The notes: generated from the letters alone by a model not told the origin. Positions 40,530 to 53,463 are shown, counted from the first letter of the stretch. The stretch is DNA of 64,000 bases from Apostichopus japonicus (GCF_037975245.1 NC_092574.1:11123213-11187212); one strand, 5' to 3'. A program made the numbers and translations.

Positions 40530-41795
40530 CTTTCGCGGTCTATGAGGAAGGGAGCTTTCAATTGATGGCCCAGTGCGTGAGATTACACGCGAGACATGAT
40601 TTTCTTGAAAAGAGGACAACAACAACAACTAATATTGAGGATAAACAGAGGAAATACATAACTGCAAAAGTATTAGAAATATTTCTTTCAGTTTTGACAA
40701 TCCTTGTTTTTACAAGAATTAAAGATTGTCGCCGATTTCAATTCCGCGAGTTTTATTTGCATATAGATAACGCTGCAGCGAAGTGCTAACTTGATATTAT
40801 ATTTAGAAGGTCTAATATTTCTAACCATTTGAACATATTATTGAATATAATAACCGTTGTATTGCTATTGTAAAGACTGTGACAGTATCATAATATATAA
40901 AAATGTATTTGTACTTCAATTTTGTCTAATTATTAATTGATCGTCAAGAATTAATAACGATGCAACGATGAAATACACTGGAAACCTATGACAAACTTGT
41001 AACACAGTCCAGAGAGGCTATATGCATTTTTCAACATTTTCGAAATTAGCAGGGTAACTATAGAATAAAAATTGAATAAAGGAGGAAAATGTTCGCAAAA
41101 CACAATCAACCAAATAAGAAACAAAGCTATTTGATATTTGAACAGCAAGATTATCTCCTCTCTGTATAAATATCGAAAGTAAGTGCAATAGTGGCAGAGC
41201 TTCTTATTTCGCCTTCCATGAAAAAAGTTTTTTTTACGTTTTCGGGTGCTGAAGGCCTATTAACCAACACGGTATCTACGAGTTAGTAAATTGCACCATT
41301 TACGGCATATGCTGATAGATATCAAGTATTTTCGTGTGTTTCGGTAGCTTTCAGAGTCAATCATATAGTTACACTTTTTTTCTATGTTTTTCGGGGGGGT
41401 TTTTTGACGATCGGAACGGTGTAAATATTTCTTTTTTAAAACAAGTTGTAATGTTACTTCACTACGAACTTTCGTGTATGTTACGGATTTTCGTATTCGT
41501 CTCGTCAAACTTTAGTGGGCTTTCCAGTTCCGTTGCCCGGACATCACAGGAAGAGTTATTTAAACTTTAGGCTATGTCAAACTATATCTATTTTGGACCC
41601 CTAGCTAAGACACATGTATACCTTTTTACGTAGAAATAGGATTCAATTTACCCCTCGCTATCTTTGGAAATCGGTAGAAAGAGTAATGTTGTGTTTTGGT
41701 TAGATTGTCCTTGAAATTTATTTAAAAATTTATATTTCTGTTCGCGGTATATTCACATATAACGGTTTACCTGCCAGATAGAGATGGGTAGGCCT

Positions 41796-41830
41796 CACTG
41801 ATCTGTACACTAACAGTGTACAGATCAGTG
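41796..41830. repeat. Perfect inverted repeat, 16-bp arms, 3-base loop
   Basis: CACTGATCTGTACACT, loop AAC, then its exact complement. Arms of this length with no mismatch are unlikely by chance at a given place. The stem is too short for a typical microRNA precursor. Confidence 0.9.
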
Positions 41831-42440
41831 GTAGGACTTCTGGCCGCGTCCTTCCCTATTACGAAATCTACTTCCGGTTTCATTTTGTTTTCGATTTGGG
41901 TAGTGTGTCTTTTAAATTTCTTCCACGCTAATGTTGTGTCTGTTGGTTCGGGCCTCGTGTTGGTCCTGGAAGCAGCCTGCGGAATCACAGCCCAAGATGA
42001 AATGCCAGTTTCACAATTGTCTGAACATTCCTGTAGCGAAAAGAGCCACCACTATCATCACAAAGACAGGTTCAAGAAACTATACTAGGAAACCGAACCC
42101 AACTATACAAAATACAACACATGTAGTTAAAAGAAAAACAACTGCTATCCTTGTAAAGTTATAAGAGCGATTTGTGGCCAATGGAGGACGATAATGCCAG
42201 CAGACGCCAGAGTACCGCGTACAATGTACTGTGGTTTCTAATCGGTATATATGCAAATTACGTACGGTACTGGTGCTTTAACTGAACTCCCCCGACCCCC
42301 CTCCCCGTCCCCAACAACATTCTCGCCCCTCCGAAATAAAGTTATTACTTTGTAGGGGATTTAAATAACAGTGTGAACATCTTTCCATCAAGGATACTTT
42401 TAACAGAAAAGTCACCCAGGATAGAGTCCCTGTGCACGAA

Positions 42441-42560
42441 AACCAAACGACTGAACCGATCCAGTCTCAGTACCCTTTCATTGAGACTGCGACAGTGTTT
42501 AACCAAACGACTGGACCGATACAGTCTCAGTACCCTTTCGTTGAGATTGTGACAGTGTTG
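42441..42560. repeat. 60-bp tandem duplication
   Basis: Two copies (42441-42500 and 42501-42560) begin AACCAAACGACTGRACCGAT and end GACAGTGTT, with about seven substitutions. Noncoding. Confidence 0.95.
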
Positions 42561-43600
42561 AATTTATTTCCCTCAAAGATAGGACTTACATAATTTCTTA
42601 ACGGGATACCACTTTGAACACCACATTTCTAGAAAACGAAACAACGAAGCCCTTACAAGACAGTCAGTATCCTTTCAAAAGGACCACAGTTCGATACAAT
42701 GTGATCAAGGAACCTGGATGGATTGCAGAACTTACGCCAAAGTCGTACAGTTGAATATGCATTAAATTATAGTCGGTCATCGAACACAACTGGAACACAA
42801 TTAGAATTTCACTTCTTTCTACATACTAATCCCATCATGGAGGTATATCTACCTCCATAATCCTACCAAGGCTTTGTCAAAATGAAACAGGTATAAAATG
42901 GGGTCTTCTCGGTACACATCAAACACTTGGTAAAATGCACTTTGCGGTGTACCATCTTTCTCAAAGGACGGATATTCTATTGTGTCACGCGTACTTTAGT
43001 GTATTGGAGACAATGTGTGCGAACTTGGATGCGTTGGTTATTGCATGTAACCATGGATGTAAAAACAGACGAAGTTTATCACCTATACATGACAAATGAT
43101 GGAACTAACTGTGTTTGTGTATCAAACCAAACTTGATTACATTGACCCTTCTCGATTCAATTAGAATCAAACAAACAAGGAATTTAGAGCTTAAATTGGT
43201 TAGAACTTGAATAGCCCTAGTATTGTGTAAGCTGACTCAGACAAAGAGAGTGAAGGTGGAGAGAGAGAGAGAGGGTGGAGGGGGGGGGGGGGGGGTTGGG
43301 GTTTGACAGAGTTCTAGATAGGTGTTACAATTTTTACATTCACTGAGTTTTGTAGGGGAGTTAACTCGACTCTATGAATCCCGCGGCCAGGGGAAATGGT
43401 GTTAGCGATTATTCCCTCTTTAAATGTTAAATATCCCCGACCGAATGTTGTCAGGTGCTCCGGATTCTTCAATATTTAGGAAAAGGTCCATAGGGTGGTC
43501 ATAAATTCACTGTCATTCTTTTAGGATGAAGAATATCGACTTACGCAATTTTAAGGTTAAACCATCAGTTTGCTCCATCTCTTGTGATTGATATTTTTAG

Positions 43601-43978
43601 CAAGGGCGTAGGAACCGGGGGGGCTGGGGGGCGCCAGCCCCCCCAGTGAAAAATGTGGGGGCGGAAGTATCATTCCGCCCCCCCCCCCCCCGCTTGGCAA
43701 GTCAGAAAACCCCTTTTTCATTTCCAAATGAGAAAAAAATCTCATTTGGAGCACCAAATTGCATCTAAGGCCAGCTGAAAATGCTAATTTTTTTAAAAAT
43801 GGAGTGGGTGTTGAAGTGTGCTATATTGCACCAAATTGCATCTGAGGCCACCTGGAAATGCCCAAAAAATCCAAAGGGGAGGGGGACACCGCCTCCCCTT
43901 AGACCCCTCCCCAGGTCGGCCATCAGTCTTCAGCCCCTCCCCCCCCCCCCCACTCAAAAGTACCTTCCTACGCCACTG
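43601..43978. mobile_element. hAT-type MITE, 378 bp
   Basis: Termini CAAGGGCGTAGGAACC and, inverted, CAGTGGCGTAGGAAGG; perfect 8-bp duplication ATTTTTAG on both sides (43593-43600 and 43979-43986). Contains long poly-C runs, an internal TCCAAATGAG palindrome and a GC-rich hairpin word around 43876-43910 that also occurs (inverted) in the element at 53968-54464. Non-autonomous. Confidence 0.92.
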
Positions 43979-44608
43979 ATTTTTAGTAAGAGTTGAAAAT
44001 CGGAGATACTATTTCTCAAACACGGCTGATATACATTGATCGCTAGTTAGAACGTTAAAAAGACCCTGTACTAATCTTTTACGCGCAATCGCGGAGTCCG
44101 TCAAGATCATAAGGTATAACTCGAATTCGAATAGAATTCATAGCCTCGGTAGAATTGCATCTACTATCATAGCCAGTGCGATAATCTGATATAGCGCCAT
44201 CGCTCTGATGTTCCACGTACTCGAAAGATATTGTCAACCTTCACAGAATCGCTCCTTTCGAATCCATTATCCAGAAAAGATAATGCGAACATAATGAAAA
44301 GGTCCCTACACTGTATATTGCTCCGTTTTCATCAACATAATAATTAAATGCGTGATGAATTCTTTCGTTTCCAATAACAAACCCTTTTTTCGAGCATTTT
44401 TAAGTTTTTACACGTCCGCCGAACAATTAGTCAAAACATCAAACGGTCAGTATCATCTTTGATAAGGTGGGGGGGGGGGGGGGGCTAGACGCCCAGTCGA
44501 GTTGCGTCGTGTGACCCCAAGAAAACCACAATACGTTCTTCCAAAATCACCACACCGTCTTCCAGTTCTTTATTACGATACTGTGCAATTCTAAAACATA
44601 ATTACTGT

Positions 44609-45232
44609 AACTGAAACTAAGTTTCTTGGTATTAATATTGATAGCAAACTTTCTTGGAATAACCATATTTCGTCAGTATAACACTGTAGCTAAAAATACT
44701 GGTATATTATCTAAACTGAAATATTTCCTCACATCATGTCCCCACAGCATGTCCTTAGAATGCTTCATCAAACATTAGTTCTACCACACCTATCCTACTG
44801 TACAACTAATTGGTCTGGTACATATACGATATTAATATTGACCGCCTAAATATTCTCCAAAAGAGGGCTATACGTCACATTGCTAATGCCCCACCACTTG
44901 AACATACTAGTGGAATATTCAAGTCCCTAAATGTATTTAAACCTGGTGATATTATAACAGTCAAGGAAGTTGCTACCTTTGCTTACAAAGCATGGAATGG
45001 ATTACTGCCAGTCACTTTTAATGACTTTATAGTAACAGAGTCTTACATAACCATCACACAAGACAAGTCGACAACACTCATTGCAATTTTGACCATAGTA
45101 ACATAGGGAAATTCGGTCTTTGCAACAGAGCAATACAAATTTGGAATGATCTATCAAAAAATTTGAAGTCCATAACTTCAAAACCCCCATTCACCAGATA
45201 TTTGAAAAAGGAATTTATAAACTCGTACTAGT
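44609..45232 (+). pseudogene. LINE reverse-transcriptase C-terminal remnant
   Basis: Broken frames carry typical non-LTR retrotransposon signatures: ETKFLGINIDSKLSWNNHI (post-catalytic RT block), LQKRAIRHIANA, FAYKAWNGLLP and, after frameshifts, AIQIWNDLSKNLKS. These are in the order seen at the C-terminus of CR1/L2/Jockey-like ORF2 proteins. Stops and frameshifts show it is dead. The following sequence to about 45430, ending in AT-rich aataaatgaattaaatta, is probably the element's 3' tail. Clade is not determined. Confidence 0.8.
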
Positions 45233-47634
45233 ATTATATTATCTATTCACTCAGCATCATTAGGATATTGTTACTGTATATTTATACTATATTATACATA
45301 TTTGTACATTCTTCCTTTTCAGTTTCTCACAGGGAGTCTCCTACCTTGTTAAGTCTTTTGAAGACTTTACAGGAGACTTCCTTCCCCATTGTACAAAATT
45401 GGCGATAAAACAAATAAATGAATTAAATTATTGAATTAATTATAGGGTACCGTTAAATTCGTTATTAGGCCCACCTTGCTAGTCCTTTCATAGGACATGT
45501 TTCTTTAACGATGGGCGGGGTAGGGGTGTGGGGGCTTAATTATTGTTTCTTAGGCACCTTCGGAGGAAGTGTGTGTTCTTACTCGTACGCCGTGGTCTAA
45601 TACTAAGTCTATGGGATAGGCTCGATCTGTATAACTTATCTAGATACACGGTTATCGTTAGGCCTATAGAAGTTAGGTTTTGTTATATACTTTTCAACAA
45701 GCACATGTGCTGCACAATATAACCATTTTGAGCGAAAGCTTACATTAATGTATCTAGATTGTACGACTCTATATATGGTGTTTAGTTTGCCATCGGTACC
45801 TTTCTTTGCAATATAACTTGTATAAGCGCCACGTATTTGACTAAAAATGACGTCACCCCTACTAATTAGGCTAATATGCATGTGTGGCTCCAGTCAGCCA
45901 CTTCCCCACGAGACTTCTGAGAGAATACCAAGCCAACGGTGCGTTATTGATATAGACGGCCTGTGAGGGAAGATTTTGGTGAGAAAGCAGTTATATTTCA
46001 TCGTCATCGCGGTAGTCACCGTGATTGTCCTTTTATTGTTGTATCGTCACCGTTATTGTATAGGTTTTACATTGTATCGTCATCGATATCGCTACCGTTA
46101 TCGTAAATGCATTGCCAGTACATTGTATTGTCATCGCGTTTAGTCATTGTAATTGAATCGTCGTCGTCGTTGTATCGTCACCGAGATCGCCGCCGTTATC
46201 GTAAATGCATTGCTAGTATAACATCGTTATGGTATTTTCATCGCGTTTAGTCATTTTAATTGAATCGTCGTCGTCGTTGTATCGTCACCGATATCGCCAC
46301 CGTTATCGTATATGCATTGCCATTACATCGTCGTCGTCATTTTCATCATCGTATCGTTGTCGTAATTCAATTCGCCATCGTCATCGTGTCGTCATCATCG
46401 TGTCGTCATCATCGTGTCGACATCGTCATCATTGTTATCCGCGTGCGCCCCCCCCCCCTCAAAAAAAAGGGTTAATATCCTAACGGAAGTGCGGCATAAG
46501 ACGTTTGTTATATGATCCATACAGTGCAAGACTTGCTCATTTCTGCAACTTCTGTTTCTCATTTCTGAAAGTTTTTAATCTTTTCTTTATTTTTTCCTAA
46601 CAAAGAAACTTTGTTTTATTGGCATATTCGTATTAGTCTTCCACGCAAACTTATAATACATCAAAATAACTAGAATTAAATATTCCAGAAACTAGCAGGA
46701 CAAACATATTCAGAACAGACTGTCGATATTTTACATTACACATTTGACACATTGAACACGTCTCAATGAATATCAAGAGTAGAATGTATGTATTCTTTAC
46801 GCGAACATTTTCACTTTCAGCACTTTGTATAGACAAACTTGAAACAGAAGACATACATGCAGTCATTACTATTGTGTTACAAAGGTGAACTATTTGTCAT
46901 CGAGTGTAGATAAGCCCTCTCACCTGGTTTCGGTTTTGCAAAACATATACCGGTAACCGATGAACAGAACCGTGGTTAGGATACATAATACTACTTAAAA
47001 AAAAATACATCGAATACCTGCACCACATGCAGTTTTCAGTAAACAAAAGCTGTAAAATATAACTACCATTGTGTTGATACGTTAGACGTTTTTCAGTATA
47101 GAGTGGCTTTTTAAACGTACCTACTTAACGATTTAAAAATTCAATGGAGGCCGATGAGTTTTACTACAATTTTATTGACTTAACTTTACTTATTACAATC
47201 TTCAGTTTTGTTGCCGCAAAACTATGGGTATCGATTTGGAGGCTCCGTTATCTCTGCTAGTTATCATCAATGATAGTAAAAGACATATTCAGTCCCTGAT
47301 TTTGCGTATTTCCAATATTGACAATGATAAATAGGTATCAATAAGAAAAGAAAAAAAACCCCGAAAAGACGGGAAAGCAATGGCGTGCGCAAAGAGGGAT
47401 GCGTGTGTGCGGGTGCTCGCATGTGTGTGTGTGGGATCGGCGGGGAAGAGGTGGGGGGGGGGGTGATGGGATTCCTCTTTTGATATCGAACCAGCAATAC
47501 TCCATCCTAGGCCCGCTGACGAGTCGGACCATAAATAATCTAGCGTCAACGCCGAATTTTCAGGCTAAGCACTTCTAGGTGTACTCTGAGCAAGCGAAGT
47601 ATTTGGGGTGCCATTGCATGTCCAGCCGCTTGAG
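45233..47634. other. Repeat-rich intergenic stretch
   Basis: No gene is recognised. Holds the LINE tail (to about 45430), an ATCGTC-rich tandem block (46010-46440) and purine/pyrimidine-biased sequence around 47340-47460 ending in poly-G. Confidence 0.5.
46010..46440. repeat. ATCGTC-rich region with about 100-bp tandem units
   Basis: Degenerate triplet-like repeat (TCGTCA/TCGTCG). It includes a larger unit TATCGTCACCGATATCGCC...TTATCGTAAATGCATTGCC starting near 46074, 46171 and 46279. It produces spurious Arg/His/Ser-rich open frames and is not a gene. Confidence 0.85.
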
Positions 47635-48130
47635 CAGGGGTTCCCTAACTGGGGTGCATGAACCTCAGGGGTGCGTGAGTCCGTCCCAGGGGGTTCGTGA
47701 GACGTTTCTGAAAGTCAAACTAGAGTACTTGTTGTTGAACTAAAATCTGATATATCATATAATTTAGTAATGTACAAAAGTCGTACCTATCGACAAACTC
47801 TTTTCGCCTTCCATATACGCATATGTTTCAATAGTAGTACCGTACCGTACATGTGATAAAAACAGGGGCATCCGTCTCATCGTGTGTGATGGGGGATTGA
47901 TGCGTGATACAAATTCGTGATCTGATCTAGAAGTTTCCAAATAAATTTTTGTTCATCTCTTGTCTTTATTCATTACAATATTATACTATGAACTTGATCT
48001 TTTACGAAGCACTGTTATGCGTATTATAGTATAATAATTACTCAGATCGTGTCTCGAAAAGTTGGGGGCTAGTGGACAACTCTGACATCCACATGGGGTT
48101 CGTGGGGGGCATAAAGTTATGGAAACTCTG
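47635..48130. mobile_element. hAT-type MITE at the edge of a gypsy remnant
   Basis: Termini CAGGGGTTCCCTAACTGGGG and, inverted, CAGAGTTTCCATAACTTT, of the CAGnGGTTCTCAAACT type common in hAT (Charlie-like) elements. The flanks CGCTTGAG and GCTTAGAG resemble each other with a one-base offset, so the target duplication is degraded. It abuts the RNase H end of the gypsy remnant to its right. Confidence 0.75.
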
Positions 48131-48760
48131 GCTTAGAGCATCAGTTTTTTGAGTGAACCCTATATACCCGCTCGATACACAAACTGAAGGACATACCCCT
48201 AAAGGAACATGATACATCGCCCGAACTTGTCGGTTGGTGCTTTCATTGACAGCATCCACTGGAGAACCGAATGGTCTACCACCACTGAGAAGTTGGCCTG
48301 CCTAAGATGACATGAGAATAAATGTTCAATGCCGTGTATGACATCAAGACACTTCTTTTTTTTATAATTATAGGTTCCACCCTTTGCAATTCCCCTCTCT
48401 GTGTATGAAAAAATAACTTGTTATATGCCTTGTTATGTTTGTTCGAGAACTGCGTCTAATTCGATCCACTCGCGTCGGTATATACAACACGTATATGGGA
48501 GGTCTATTTTGGGGGTACACTAAGACAATTTTTTTTCACACGATGCATCCCATATGAACTCTGCATTCATGGGTGCATATAATGGGGCAGAATTTTGTGA
48601 GTATTTTTGAATAAACTTTCGGTAGTAGCTCGACATCCCATGAAATGAGCGTACTTCCTTTAAGGCTTTAGGCGATGAGAAATCAGTGACATCTCTAACT
48701 TGTCTCGAGACCATGTTCCCTTAGAATTTGGTCTCTGATTTAGCAAATTGACTCACTTTT
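48131..48760 (-). pseudogene. Ty3/gypsy pol remnant (RT and RNase H parts)
   Basis: The minus strand shows an RT-to-RNase H connection segment (VRDVTDFSSPKALKEVRSF then SSYYRKFI, about 48715-48530). Further on lies an RNase H tail with a DHSVLQW-like motif (about 48300-48240) and a DALSQ segment (about 48130-48150). The pieces are in different frames with stops, and spacing is shorter than in intact elements, so it is decayed. No LTRs are seen. Confidence 0.75.
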
Positions 48761-49157
48761 CCGGTATATCGACTTCAAGTATAGCGTGCCTCAGTATGTC
48801 CAATTCTGCCTGAATATGGCCAAGATGATCGTAAAATTAATTGTTTATAATGACATTAACATTGTTGTATACCTATAGTCATGACTTCCATGTAAGACCT
48901 CGCAACACCGCTTCAAATTACCCTCCACTGGAGTGTGTACGTGGGACTGTTCTCAAGACTCATTCGGAAAAAGGTTATTACTGATACAATCACATGTGAC
49001 AACGAAAAAGCTGATTTTGAATTTGGATCAAGAATGACTTGAAAGACAGACGGCTGATTGCATGTCAGGAGTTACATACCATGGATAGCTACAACCTGTA
49101 ACATTCAATATGCCTCAGAATACAAACTGGAGTCTGAAACATCAATTTTCTGAGTGT
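48761..49157. other. Short gene-free spacer
   Basis: The first bases may still be gypsy-derived (a GKVSQFAKSETK-like stretch in another frame). The rest shows nothing recognisable. Confidence 0.4.
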
Positions 49158-49502
49158 CATAGGCGTAGGAGCCTAATTTGATTTGGGTGGGCTGTAACGA
49201 CTTGCCCGAAAAATATAACCAAAATTAATGTGCATATCATATAGGCATGCATCGGTAATTACATCGCATGCCAATAACATACAATCATTTGCCGTGTTAC
49301 CCTTCCATATTGATTAGAATTATTGGGGAAGTCGTTACAATAATAATGATAATAATAATATCAGTTTAACCATTGAAAAACACATTGCAAATTATTTTTC
49401 TTTCAGTAGGTGCCCGAATAATTCTCAGCATATTGCCCGAATTGTCACCCCAAAAAATGGTTGGGGCTGCAGCCCCCCAGCCCCCCGCCTCCTATGCCTA
49501 TG
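49158..49502. mobile_element. hAT-type MITE, 345 bp
   Basis: Termini CATAGGCGTAGGAGCC and, inverted, CATAGGCATAGGAGGCG. Flanks CTGAGTGT (49150-49157) and TTGAGTGT (49503-49510) match at 7 of 8. The right part has paired G/C blocks (GGGGCTGCAGCCCC). No coding capacity. Confidence 0.88.
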
Positions 49503-49520
49503 TTGAGTGTAATAGTATAA

Positions 49521-50428
49521 ACATCCCTGAGAAAGTTGTCAATGTAAAGTTTGAAGCCCGCATCTTTGAAAAGATTATGGGAATTTGTCATTTAATGCCC
49601 TTATCTTTTTTATCAGCAACACAGCAACTAGAGTTTTAATCATATTTGATAAATACTAAAGGGTTGTTATTCATTTCCAATATTTTGCACTGCTCTTTAA
49701 ACCATTGTTAAACTGTTAAACTGTTCATGACGACAGTTTACACATAAGTAGATTGCACTTTTAGATAAGACAGTCCGTTCTCTCTTTATTAAGTTAGCAT
49801 GCATCATGCTAATGAGAAGAATAAATTGAGGAAGGAAGCACACTGGTTTAACAATTTTCTGTGTGTGTGAGAGAGAGGGGGGGGGGGGGTGAACCCGAAA
49901 CCCTTTTACATGGGAGTCAGTTTCAAAAACCGCGGGGCTACACCTCCCCTTTATACAATTCCACCGGACCCGACTCCGTGCAGAGAGGGAAATTTACCAA
50001 TCACACTTTGGCGATATTTTATACCATTAAATAATTTCAAAAATATTGGTACAAAAAATCCCTGAGATGGTTGTCAATGTAAAGTTTGAAACCCGCATCT
50101 TTGAAAAGATCATGGGAATTTGTTATCCGATTTTTGACACAACTGTCCTTTATCAGCAACACAGACAATTCAATAAATAGAGTCTTAGTCATATTTTGAT
50201 ATGAAGTTATGAGAATATTGTTAAGGGTTGTTATGCATCATCAATATTTTGCACGTATATAGCTATAAACGAATGTGTAACTGTTCATGACGAAACGTTT
50301 ACACATAAACGGATTGCACTTTTAGATAAGACAGTAGACTGCAGTCCGTCCTTTCTTTATAAGGTTCGCATGCATCATGCTAATGAGAAGAATATATTGA
50401 GAATGGAAGTACGCAGGTTGTACAATTA
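49521..50428. repeat. Direct repeat, two copies of about 340-370 bp
   Basis: Copy 1 about 49521-49856 and copy 2 about 50056-50428 share TTGTCAATGTAAAGTTTGAA, CCGCATCTTTGAAAAGAT, CTGTTCATGACGA and GCATGCATCATGCTAATGAG in order. About 200 bp with a GA and poly-G tract separates them. Neither copy has a clear long open frame in common. Confidence 0.9.
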
Positions 50429-53075
50429 CGGAATAATTGTTTTATTGCCTTCAATTAAACAGTATAGGATTTCCCCATAAAAACAAGATTTTCAATAAAC
50501 CCCGTGTATCGTGGTAAAATATGACTATATTTAAAGACCAATATAGACACTCCACCCAAACCCTCACCTCCAAACTTGAATGAAGCCATTGTCACTTATA
50601 CTTTAGTTTGGGCAAAAACATGGGTTTCTGCAGAAAAAAAAAATCAGGGCACAAATAATCCAAGTAGCTTTTGTATACGATGGGTCTGGGGTCCTCTCCC
50701 TGAAAACAATAATAGACTGCCGCAAATTCGATTTCCGTGCAATATTTAACGACAATGGATAAATATAATGAAAGGAGAACTGCTGCATGTCATTTGCACA
50801 ATGCTGGATCAAACTGCGCCAAAGTTCAATACAGGGGAACTTGAAATGCAGCGTTTGGTCAAGACAAATTGGTGGGGACACGGTATATCATGTCCCCACC
50901 ACTGAAAAAGTTGGTTGGGACGCGTTCCGCTGTCCCCACCAGGATCTGCGCCCATGCCCTCAGATATACCGGTACTTTTTTCAGAAAGGATCTGAACAAC
51001 TAAAAATCTACAGAACTAACATAACCTCTGTTTTCTGTTCACTTATTATAATTTTCATTTTCATGTTTTGATTTCTCATTTGCAGTTACTTTCCATCCTT
51101 ACTACAATCATAACCTCAGTTCATGATGAATGTGGCATAAACGTTTTGTTTACTTATAACAGATTTTTACAGACCTATACTGTACGAAATATCTGTTTAT
51201 TTACGTAACAGAGTAAAATGTTTTATTCTAAAAAATTTAACAGTAATCAGTAACTTCCATGTTTGCTTTTTGAAAACCCCAGTCATGTTATCCAAAAATG
51301 GAAATCATAGCATCCTGTAAATGTGAATAACTTCTGTGTAGCCTACTTATAAGTAGCCTATACTTATAAAATTAAGTGCATATATGCACTTAATTTTAAG
51401 TAGAAACTTCCCATATTGTGTAAACCACAAAGTCCTATGCAAATTCACAGTAATTATTCAGCTACATATCAACATCCGGCCATGTGTAGCACTGAATATG
51501 TTATTCGCACAACGAAGACGCATTTCGTCAACTTTTGCCGTATGTAAATATGATTGATTCCTTCCCACAACGGCTTAAGTTATCGTTTCCATTTAGGTGA
51601 AATCCTTATTTTATTTGAAGTGCAACATTTGATTATGTTTGCAACTTTTAAACGTTAGTTCGTTGTTCGCGGACATTGTTTAGTGTTAGCCTAACGTTAT
51701 AGCTAGACGTTGTTATGTTCCGTGGTAGGCTGTAAGATGCGGTTGCACATTTGCGATTTAGTGTGTCTACTATAGTGTATGTATACTGGTATACCGTTCT
51801 CTGTACTTATTACAACATGCCATATGTCATGTTGAAATCAATTTTAGATCTTAACACAGATTGTAGCTTCGCAACTGACAAACATGTTTAATCCAACACA
51901 GACATCCTTCTATAACTAGTAATCTATAATCATGTTTTATTTTGATAATTATAAATTTTATGATCGGATGTCATTAGGTTCTGCTGAGGGATTAACATAA
52001 CACATTACGTTTTCGTGTACCTTTTTTTTATTATTTTTAGTTGTCGGGTAATTTAAGAAATTTCAAAACAAAATGCACATTTCAAAGTTTCAACAGGTAT
52101 ACCATGCATGGCTATCGTTCGGCTTGATGTTCATTACTCGTTAGCAGTCAGTAATCGTCAGGCGAGAGGGGGTCAGTAGGCATCCAAAACCGGAGTAGAG
52201 TTTCGGACTCGACGAGAAAATATCGGGCAAAGAATAGGGTATTTTCATAGGCCTATCATAAATTAAAGTATGACAATTCAAAAGAAGGGTCGGTGACATA
52301 TTGGTAATCGTCCCCGGGGCCCGACATGGCTTCTCTCTAGGCCTCTGTAACCTCAGTAGAACTTAAAGGTAATCAATTTGATTAAGTCTCTGTTTTTCTG
52401 GGAACAGACCTGTGGTGAGTACATATATCGGTACTCGTATTCTTATATTGTTGCATGTAGTCTCGTACTCAAGCTGATGGATTTGCAGCCTACTTGCAGT
52501 GCTACAGTTGGAAAATCCAGTTTACATCGAAATAGAATATGTGAATCGTTCATGCTTTGTACTCGTGTATTGTACTCTTGCATTGAAGTCGTGCTTTGTA
52601 CGTACTGCTTTGCACTTTTGTTTTGTATACTCGTGCTCATATACTCCAACCAAATAAACTCCCCTTTATACTCGTTTTAATGCTGTCCCACTCTTACTAC
52701 AAGTCTAGCCTACATATAAGAACATAATGTCTGACATGTCCTTGACAACTGTATGGCAGAAAAAGCTCCCACTGAGACAGATCGAGACGATTACTCAAAG
52801 TTCAATTACTTTATCACGTTGTGTATATACAAAACAATGTCACTAACCAAAGTTCACCATGATACAAACTTCCTTTTCGAATCTTTACAAACTTTCTTTC
52901 GCTCTTTCGTTCCAATTATCTTCTTTTTTTTATTACCGATGAACAATATACATTTTGAGTTGTCGCCATCACAAATTCAAGATTGGCAAAATAACGGTGT
53001 ATTTCTTTTCTGTGTTATCGTTGCATAAACCGTTTATTAAAACTCAATCAGTATGGACAATTAATAACTCTAGAC
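50429..53075. other. Intergenic, no recognised gene
   Basis: No family motif seen. Includes a perfect 32-bp palindrome (51367-51398). A 91-codon frame at 52753-53028, starting MAEKAPTETDRDDYSKFNYF with a hydrophobic middle, has no recognised relatives and no clear splice context. Confidence 0.45.
51367..51398. repeat. Perfect 32-bp palindrome
   Basis: TAAAATTAAGTGCA, central TATA, then the exact complement. AT-rich; could extrude as a cruciform. No flanking element structure is obvious. Confidence 0.9.
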
Positions 53076-53463
53076 CAATGGTTCTCAAAGTGGTTCCTGC
53101 CGCCCTGGAAGTCTCAGGGGTGGGGGGGGGGTTGCTACAGGGTACACGGGGAGTAGGGGGATTGGCACTGATTTGGGGGTCCATGACGATTTCGACACAA
53201 CACTGCATCGATTTAGGGCACAATAAGGCATCCAGGGGGTATGGGAACAAAAAATAACTATTGTTGAGAGAAAATTCATCATTTTTTAGGGAATGTAGGC
53301 TATTTTATAATTCCTATATGCATATCATTAAACAGTCTGATTGCTCGCTTGAGCAGCCGACTATGAACGGTAGGTCGATGGGAGGGGGTAGGGGGAGGGG
53401 GTCATTGGGACAGTTGATGATGGTTGAAGGGGGCGGTCGTCTAAAAAAGTTTGAGAACCACTG
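53076..53463. mobile_element. hAT-type (Charlie-like) MITE, 388 bp
   Basis: Termini CAATGGTTCTCAAAGTGG and, inverted, CAGTGGTTCTCAAACTTTT, the characteristic hAT/Charlie terminus. A perfect 8-bp duplication CTCTAGAC lies at 53068-53075 and 53464-53471. The interior is G-rich and noncoding. Confidence 0.95.

Larger units (their letters stand above)
40530..43600. other. Intergenic, no recognised gene
   Basis: No coding family is visible. Contains a perfect 16-bp-arm hairpin (41796-41830) and an exact-period 60-bp duplication (42441-42560). Frames of up to about 98 codons occur here, but they have no recognisable motif or splice partners. Confidence 0.5.

Noticed and set aside
41767..42164. Overlapping frames on both strands near the perfect hairpin
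   Set aside because: Mutually overlapping frames with no conserved motif; at most one could be real and none is supported.
46229..46483. Arg/His/Ser-rich frame
   Set aside because: Translation of the ATCGTC-rich tandem repeat.
49521..50428. Possible LTR retrotransposon with the two long direct repeats as LTRs
   Set aside because: The interior is only about 200 bp, with no TG...CA ends, primer-binding site or pol sequence.
52753..53028. 91-codon frame with a hydrophobic middle
   Set aside because: No homology recognised, weak start context, and no detectable downstream exon; kept only as a note.
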